Below, one piece after another: positions 5,498 to 10,007 of a DNA stretch of 10,007 nt. The notes beneath the pieces are model-generated. The model was given only the letters and a program-made list of their open reading frames with translations. It made no database searches and was not told the DNA's origin. The position numbers were made by a program, and so were the translations under genes. Source of the stretch: Syntrophorhabdaceae bacterium. GTDB taxonomy: Bacteria; Desulfobacterota; Syntrophorhabdia; Syntrophorhabdales; Syntrophorhabdaceae. Each line of letters opens with the position of its first letter. Position 1 is the stretch's first letter. Location of the stretch: NCBI GenBank assembly GCA_026416315.1, contig JAOAFK010000086.1:1-10007 (forward strand), in the 5' to 3' direction.

Positions 5498-6781
5498 TTA
5501 TATTGTACCTTCTCTATAAACAATCCGGCCATCCACGATGGTTAAAAGATTCTTTCCTTTTAGCCTCCAGCCGTGGAAAGGGGTATTTTTTCCTTTAGAT
5601 AGAAACAGATTTTTATCTACAATCCATTCCATATCAGGATTAAATACAATCAGATCAGCTGTTTTTCCCTCACCTAACTCTCCATAAGGAAGTTTTAATA
5701 GCCTTGCTGGATTTACTGTGAATTTTTTTATAAGTTCAGATAGACTCAAGACACCGTCATGGACAAGTTTAAGAGATAAACCAAGGGCTGTCTCAAGACC
5801 TGAGATACCCGATGATGCCAAATTGAATTCGACATCTTTTGAAGTTAAATCATGGGGTGCATGGTCTGTGGATATTATATCAATTGTGCCGTTTTTTAAA
5901 CCCTCTTTTATAACTTCCACATCCTTTTCTGAACGAAGGGGCGGGTTTACCTTTGTGTTTGTATCAAAGTTAAGGGTTGCCTCTTCTGTGAGAGTGAAAT
6001 AGTGGGGGCATGTATCACAGCTGATATTACTATATCGCTTCTTTGTTAGGGCAACTATCTCCACACTACCTGCAGTTGATATGTGTGTAAGATGGATATA
6101 TGCCTTCACATACTCAGCTATCATTATATCTCTTTGCACAATGAGTTCTTCTGCAATGGATGGTACTGCATCAAGACCTGATAGTAGAGATGCCATACCT
6201 TCATTTACAAATCCCTGGGATAGGTCAGTATCCTCACAGTGGGAAATTACTGGTATATTGAATATTTTTGAATATTCAAGGGCCTTTCTTAAAAGACCGG
6301 AATGCTTTACTGTTTTTCCATCATCAGATATGGCCACAATCCCCGCATCAAACATTTCACCTATTTCAGATAGTTCCTCACCTTTTAACCCCTTTGTTAT
6401 GGCACCACAGGGAAATACCCTGCATGAACCTTCCATCCGTGCCTTTTTTAAGATAAATTCTGTGACACTTTTATTGTCATTTACAGGGTCTGTGTTGGCC
6501 ATACACACAACAGAAGTAAAACCACCCTTTGCAGCAGCAAGTGTGCCTGTTTTTATAGTTTCCTTGTATTCGTATCCCGGTTCTCTTAAGTGGGTGTGTA
6601 TATCTATAAAACCTGGTGCCACTATATGGCCTGACGCATTTATGATAGCGTCTTCATCTCCTTTTTCTTTTATGTTTTTGCCAATTTTTTCAATGACTGC
6701 GCCGTTTATATAGATATCGAGTATATCATCTGTATTATTTTTTGGGTCTATGACCCTCCCTTTTTTAATTAAGATCTTCAT
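5498..6781 (-). CDS. pyrC: Dihydroorotase
   Basis: A 427-residue class I (long) dihydroorotase, catalysing the reversible cyclisation of carbamoyl aspartate to dihydroorotate, third step of UMP synthesis. The amidohydrolase metal site is intact: H62 and H64 in DIHTHLREPG, D154 in AISDDGKT, H181 in SHCED, H233 in HLTHIST and D306 in STDHAPH. D154 is in the position of the bridging Asp seen in class I enzymes, which lack a carboxylated lysine. NTDPVND near 96-102 is another family signature. The ATG overlaps the pyrB stop in an ATGA junction, with only a weak Shine-Dalgarno site, so coupling to pyrB is likely. In some bacteria this enzyme forms a complex with PyrB; the adjacency would suit that, but it is not shown here. 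Confidence 0.97.
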   Translation of the reverse strand: MKILIKKGRVIDPKNNTDDILDIYINGAVIEKIGKNIKEKGDEDAIINASGHIVAPGFIDIHTHLREPGYEYKETIKTGTLAAAKGGFTSVVCMANTDPVNDNKSVTEFILKKARMEGSCRVFPCGAITKGLKGEELSEIGEMFDAGIVAISDDGKTVKHSGLLRKALEYSKIFNIPVISHCEDTDLSQGFVNEGMASLLSGLDAVPSIAEELIVQRDIMIAEYVKAYIHLTHISTAGSVEIVALTKKRYSNISCDTCPHYFTLTEEATLNFDTNTKVNPPLRSEKDVEVIKEGLKNGTIDIISTDHAPHDLTSKDVEFNLASSGISGLETALGLSLKLVHDGVLSLSELIKKFTVNPARLLKLPYGELGEGKTADLIVFNPDMEWIVDKNLFLSKGKNTPFHGWRLKGKNLLTIVDGRIVYREGTI

Positions 6782-7701
6782 TGCTCACGACCTGTTAGAA
6801 GATAAAGTATTGCCATCCTTACAGCAACACCGTTTTCAACCTGATCAAGAATCACAGAATATTCACCATCGGCCACTTCATCTGATATCTCAATACCCCT
6901 GTTCATAGGCCCAGGATGCATAACAATAACATCTTTTTTTGCCTTTTCAAGGTGTGTTTTCTTAAGGCCATATAAACAAGCATACTCTCTAATGGAGGGT
7001 ATATACGATACCCCACCCCTTTCCTTCTGTATTCTTAACATCATGATTACATCTGCATCAATTACAGCTTTATTTATATCGTATTCTACTTTTACACCAA
7101 GTTTTTCCATATGCGGAGGTATCATCGTTGCAGGTCCGCAGCAAACAACCTCTGTATTGAATTGTTTCAGTGCAAATATGTTTGATCTTGCAACCCTGCT
7201 ATGGATTATATCACCTATAATGGCAACTTTAAGCCCATCTATTCTGCCTTTTTTCTCCTTAATGGTGAAGAGGTCAAGAAGGGCCTGAGTTGGATGTTCA
7301 TGGGCACCGTCACCGGCATTTATTATAGAGGATTTCAAAGTTCTTGCAAGCATGTGCGGCGCGCCGGGCATACTGTGTCTTATGACAATTACATCGGGTT
7401 TCATGGATTCGAGGTTTTTACCCGTGTCCTTCAATGTCTCACCTTTTACATAACTACTTGTGTTCGCAGAGATGTTAATTGTATCCGCACTCAATCTTTT
7501 TGCCGCAATTTCAAAGGATGTTCGTGTCCTTGTGCTCGGTTCATAAAATAGTGTTATAATGGTTTTACCCCTTAAAGTGGGAACCTTTTTAATCTCCCTT
7601 AAAGAGATCTCTTTGAAGGACTCTGCTGTTTCAAGTATCAAAAGTATTTCTTCTTTTGTGAGTTTTTTTATCTCAAGGAGGTCTTTTTTTGTCCAGTTCA
7701 T
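6778..7701 (-). CDS. pyrB: Aspartate carbamoyltransferase, catalytic chain
   Basis: A 307-residue catalytic chain, making carbamoyl aspartate from carbamoyl phosphate and aspartate, the committed step of pyrimidine synthesis in the cytoplasm. The carbamoyl-phosphate loop is FYEPSTRTRTSFE, with S56-T-R-T-R60. HEHPTQ is at 134-139, and HPGPMNRG at 262-269 binds both substrates. Length is typical of a trimer-forming catalytic chain. No regulatory chain (pyrI) gene is next to it; the neighbouring genes are pyrR and pyrC, as in PyrR-regulated operons. The ATG overlaps the pyrR stop (ATGA), and GGGGA in the pyrR tail lies 4 bases before it. Confidence 0.97.
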   Translation of the reverse strand: MNWTKKDLLEIKKLTKEEILLILETAESFKEISLREIKKVPTLRGKTIITLFYEPSTRTRTSFEIAAKRLSADTINISANTSSYVKGETLKDTGKNLESMKPDVIVIRHSMPGAPHMLARTLKSSIINAGDGAHEHPTQALLDLFTIKEKKGRIDGLKVAIIGDIIHSRVARSNIFALKQFNTEVVCCGPATMIPPHMEKLGVKVEYDINKAVIDADVIMMLRIQKERGGVSYIPSIREYACLYGLKKTHLEKAKKDVIVMHPGPMNRGIEISDEVADGEYSVILDQVENGVAVRMAILYLLTGREQ

Positions 7702-8231
7702 TGTGTCCCCACTATGATGACCTCGTCCTTGCCGTCTACTTCTTTCAGTTTTACAAGTATCTCTTCCCCTTTGTCAATTGTGTAAAAGATACCTGCGTAA
7801 TCAGGATGTATGGGTAATTCCCTGTTACCCCTGTCAACAAGCACTGCAAGCTGTATCTTCTGCGGACGGCCTAAATCCATAAGGGCATCTATGGCGGCCC
7901 TTGTAGTTCTTCCTGTATGCATGACATCATCGATGAGGATAACAATCTTGTTATTTATATCAAAGGATATATCCGTCTTTTTAACAACAGGCAGTTTAAT
8001 CTTTGAAAGATCATCTCTGTACATGGTTATATCGAGAATACCCACGGGTAATTCCTTTTTTTCAATCTTTTTTATCTTTTCCTGAATTCTTTTTGCAAGA
8101 TATACTCCTCGAGTTCTGATACCGATTAAACACAGGTTATCACAGCCTTCATTTTTTTCAAGTATTTCATGGGTAATCCTTGTAAGTGTCCTGTCAATGG
8201 CCTTTTTATCAAGAAAAACCCTTTTTTTCAT
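7698..8231 (-). CDS. pyrR: PyrR: pyrimidine operon regulator / uracil phosphoribosyltransferase
   Basis: A 177-residue type I phosphoribosyltransferase of the PyrR family. IGIRTRG at 36-42 and the PRPP-binding loop VILIDDVMHTGRT at 97-109 are clear. The later VDRGNRELPIHPDYAG is typical of PyrR and separates it from other phosphoribosyltransferases. PyrR binds pyr mRNA when UMP/UTP are high and favours transcription termination or blocks translation; it may also convert uracil to UMP. The ATG at 8231 shares one base with the ferredoxin stop (TGATG). A GTG at 8234 would add one residue and cannot be excluded. No PyrR-binding-loop or attenuator was recognised upstream or between genes, so the control mechanism remains open. 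Confidence 0.95.
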   Translation of the reverse strand: MKKRVFLDKKAIDRTLTRITHEILEKNEGCDNLCLIGIRTRGVYLAKRIQEKIKKIEKKELPVGILDITMYRDDLSKIKLPVVKKTDISFDINNKIVILIDDVMHTGRTTRAAIDALMDLGRPQKIQLAVLVDRGNRELPIHPDYAGIFYTIDKGEEILVKLKEVDGKDEVIIVGTQ

Positions 8232-8410
8232 CACTCACCCATATAAATGGCCCTGGTAGGACATATGTCAACACAACCCATACATTCAATGCAGTCTTCA
8301 GGTGATGACACGATTATTTTATTTTCAAAGGTGTCAAATACATCATTCGGGCAGACATCAATGCATTCATAGCAAATATCACATTTGCTTTGGTCTATCG
8401 CGGGCATCAT
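8231..8410 (-). CDS. 2[4Fe-4S] ferredoxin, small
   Basis: A 59-residue bacterial-type ferredoxin, translated by hand from the minus strand. Two canonical cluster motifs are complete: C10-x2-C13-x2-C16-x3-C20-P and C40-x2-C43-x2-C46-x3-C50-P. The near-symmetrical halves give two [4Fe-4S] clusters for low-potential electron transfer in the cytoplasm. It starts with two ATG codons (8408-8410 and 8405-8407), and no Shine-Dalgarno site is visible before either, only AT-rich sequence. Its TGA overlaps the pyrR ATG by one base, so the pyr genes are probably translated by coupling. It is the first gene of the pyrimidine operon. A link to dihydroorotate dehydrogenase or to other redox enzymes is possible, but nothing here shows a partner. 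Confidence 0.93.
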   Translation of the reverse strand: MMPAIDQSKCDICYECIDVCPNDVFDTFENKIIVSSPEDCIECMGCVDICPTRAIYMGE

Positions 8411-8449
8411 TTTTTATTTAACTATATCAAGGTTGAATGAAAAAAATCA

Positions 8450-8480
8450 ATTATAAAGTATTATAAATTTCTCTTGACAA
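8450..8480 (-). promoter_or_regulatory. Possible promoter of the ferredoxin-pyr operon, with tandem -10 boxes
   Basis: On the minus strand TTTATAAT occurs twice, 10 bases apart, giving perfect TATAAT hexamers at 8460-8465 and 8450-8455. TTGTCA (8475-8480) lies 19 bases before the second. TTGTTT (8481-8486) lies 15 bases before the first. Neither spacing is ideal, so the exact promoter is uncertain, but this is the only promoter-like region ahead of the operon. The leader would be about 35-50 bases, too short for a typical PyrR attenuator. Confidence 0.4.
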
Positions 8481-8500
8481 AAACAATAGATGATTATAAG
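8474..8500 (+). promoter_or_regulatory. Possible secD promoter
   Basis: A perfect TTGACA (8474-8479) is followed after 15 bases by TATAAG (8495-8500). The spacing is short, and TAAGTT at 8497 gives 17 bases with a weaker hexamer. The -35 overlaps the TTGTCA used on the other strand, so the two promoters would be back to back. Transcription would begin near 8507, about 44 bases before secD. Confidence 0.4.
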
Positions 8501-8550
8501 TTTGTATGTTTTTTCACATAATGATTCAAAAAATAATTTGGGGTAAATAG

Positions 8551-10007
8551 GTGTTAAAATCGGTAAAATTAAGGTTTATCCTTGTATTGATTTTTTTGAT
8601 TGTGTCTATAATTTTTTGTCTTCCCAATGTAATAACCCTTAAGGGAAAATGGAAGGAGTATCTTCCATCAGATAAGATCCATCTCGGTCTTGACCTAAAA
8701 GGAGGCATGCATCTACTCCTCGAGATGGATACTTCAAAGATGATGGACAATATCCTTGATAGAAAATTCAATCATATAAAAGATGCCATGATAAGAGAGG
8801 GTATACGTTTTCTCGATATAACGAAAAAAGAAAATGGTTTATCCATTGTTATAAGAAATGAACAGAAAGATAAACTGTATAACCTCATCGCTAAAGACTT
8901 TACTGATTTTAAGGCTGGCGGGCAAAAGGCTGAGGGTGAAAATCTTACAGTGGATTTTATTCTATCTGAAAGGGATATATCCCATATTAAAGATAATGCC
9001 TTAAACCAGGCCCTTGAAACTATAAGAAACAGGATAGATCAGTTTGGTGTAACAGAGCCAGTGATTGTAAAACAGGGGGATAACCAGATTCTCGTTCAGC
9101 TGCCAGGTATTAAAGATCCTCAGAGGGCATTAGAACTTATAGGCCGCACAGCCCAGCTCGAGTTCAAACTTGTAGATGAAGAAAATATGGGCAGATATAC
9201 AGGCGGTCCACCCCCTGAAGGAGATGAGGTACTGCCGCTGAAGACAAAGAATCGGGAAACAGGTATTGTAACCACGGTGCCCATTCTTCTGAAAAAACAG
9301 GCCTTGCTTACAGGTGATTTTTTAACAGATGCAAGGGTAAAAATAGGTGGGGAATTCAACAATGAGCCCTATGTTGCCATAGAGTTTAATGCAGAAGGTG
9401 CAAGGATTTTCGATAAAGTTACAGCAGAGAATATAGGAAAAAGGATTGCCATAATCCTGGATAATACAGTGTATTCGGCTCCTGTGGTAAAAGAGAGGAT
9501 AACCGGTGGAAAGGCATCCATAACAGGTGGTTTTACTATGGATGAGGCAAAGGACCTTGCTATTGTGCTCAGGGCCGGTGCACTCCCAGCTCCTGTAAAG
9601 GTTGTACAGAACATCACCATAGGTCCCACCCTTGGACAGGATTCCATAAGAAAAGGGATAAGCTCTGCCATCCTCGGCGGTGTACTTGTTATTGTTTTTA
9701 TGATTTTTTATTATAAATTTTCCGGTGTGATAGCGGTAATTGCCCTTTTTTTAAACATTATATATCTTTTAGGTGCATTTACAGCCCTTAAGGCCACCAT
9801 GACCCTACCCGGCATTGCAGGTATAATATTAACTATAGGCATGGGTGTTGATTCAAATGTGTTAATCTTTGAAAGGATAAGGGAAGAATTAAGAATCGGC
9901 AAAACGGTCAGGGCTGCCATAGATAGTGGATATGAAAAGGCATGGGTTACGATTTTTGATTCTCATATCACCACACTCATAACAACATTTATACTTTTTA
10001 TCTTCGG
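8551..10007 (+). CDS. secD: Protein translocase subunit SecD, 3' partial
   Basis: The first 485 residues of SecD, running off the right edge. A short N-terminal membrane segment (about 8-27) leads into the periplasmic domain, which opens with the family signature LGLDLKGGMH at 45-54. The middle holds RNRIDQFGV, the LPGIKDPQRA segment and the AGALPAP motif. Membrane segments begin near 371 and include GIAGIILTIGMGVDSNVLIFER at 421-442, with the conserved D434 of the proton pathway. SecD with SecF uses the proton gradient to complete protein export through SecYEG. The start is GTG at 8551: the codon just before it is an in-frame TAG, and GGGG lies 7 bases upstream. yajC, often next upstream, is absent here. 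At 470-475 the window reads DSHITT, where DxNxTT is usual. Confidence 0.96.
   Translation, partial: MLKSVKLRFILVLIFLIVSIIFCLPNVITLKGKWKEYLPSDKIHLGLDLKGGMHLLLEMDTSKMMDNILDRKFNHIKDAMIREGIRFLDITKKENGLSIVIRNEQKDKLYNLIAKDFTDFKAGGQKAEGENLTVDFILSERDISHIKDNALNQALETIRNRIDQFGVTEPVIVKQGDNQILVQLPGIKDPQRALELIGRTAQLEFKLVDEENMGRYTGGPPPEGDEVLPLKTKNRETGIVTTVPILLKKQALLTGDFLTDARVKIGGEFNNEPYVAIEFNAEGARIFDKVTAENIGKRIAIILDNTVYSAPVVKERITGGKASITGGFTMDEAKDLAIVLRAGALPAPVKVVQNITIGPTLGQDSIRKGISSAILGGVLVIVFMIFYYKFSGVIAVIALFLNIIYLLGAFTALKATMTLPGIAGIILTIGMGVDSNVLIFERIREELRIGKTVRAAIDSGYEKAWVTIFDSHITTLITTFILFIF

Noticed and set aside
6081..6713. A 210-codon open frame on the + strand
   Set aside because: It lies wholly antisense to pyrC, whose catalytic residues are intact; no ribosome site or recognisable protein features.
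9120..9920. Several open frames on the minus strand opposite secD
   Set aside because: They are antisense to conserved SecD sequence and show only reverse-complement composition.
1..10007. CRISPR array, insertion sequence or large repeat
   Set aside because: No regularly spaced repeats, transposase or long direct/inverted repeats were seen on reading through the window.

Overview
This window looks like ordinary chromosomal DNA from an AT-rich, anaerobic or microaerophilic Gram-negative bacterium. A flavodiiron protein, a rubrerythrin, an iron-sulfur flavoprotein and a free-standing 2[4Fe-4S] ferredoxin point to an anaerobe that must handle oxygen. A lipobox-bearing lipoprotein and a SecD of proteobacterial type suggest a diderm. 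Desulfobacterota, Nitrospirota or a similar lineage would fit, but no marker here settles the phylum. No mobile element, CRISPR array or phage gene was found.

Left part (1-3814). The end of a PhoU-domain gene, probably a Na/Pi cotransporter, enters on the + strand and stops at a strong intrinsic terminator. Facing it is a five-gene minus-strand operon, in transcription order: flavodiiron oxygen reductase, rubrerythrin, iron-sulfur flavoprotein, a 65-residue five-cysteine protein of unknown function, and a YqaA/DedA-type membrane protein. The first two genes reduce O2 and H2O2 without releasing oxygen, and the flavoprotein could carry electrons. A promoter with a perfect 7-bp-arm inverted repeat inside its spacer lies upstream, and a tRNA-Leu(CAG) gene precedes it on the same strand.

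Centre (3777-5497). A compact 47-bp divergent region separates tRNA-Leu from ribF (riboflavin kinase/FAD synthetase, + strand). ribF overlaps by 6 bp, tail to tail, with a gene for a glycine-zipper lipoprotein that is the last gene of the pyrimidine operon.

Right part (4751-8410, minus strand). A tightly packed pyrimidine operon runs ferredoxin, pyrR, pyrB, pyrC, lipoprotein. Overlaps of 1 nt, 4 nt and 4 nt join the first four genes, so translational coupling is likely. PyrR would sense UMP/UTP. PyrB and PyrC make dihydroorotate from carbamoyl phosphate and aspartate. The ferredoxin at the head is the least expected member.

Far right (8411-10007). A 140-bp divergent promoter region leads to secD on the + strand, which runs off the window with its first membrane segment, periplasmic domain and much of the C-terminal membrane domain present.

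Most genes are well-known families. The best candidates for something undescribed are the small cysteine protein coupled to the flavoprotein, the putative operator in the oxygen-defence promoter, and the ferredoxin-led pyr operon without a visible PyrR attenuator.
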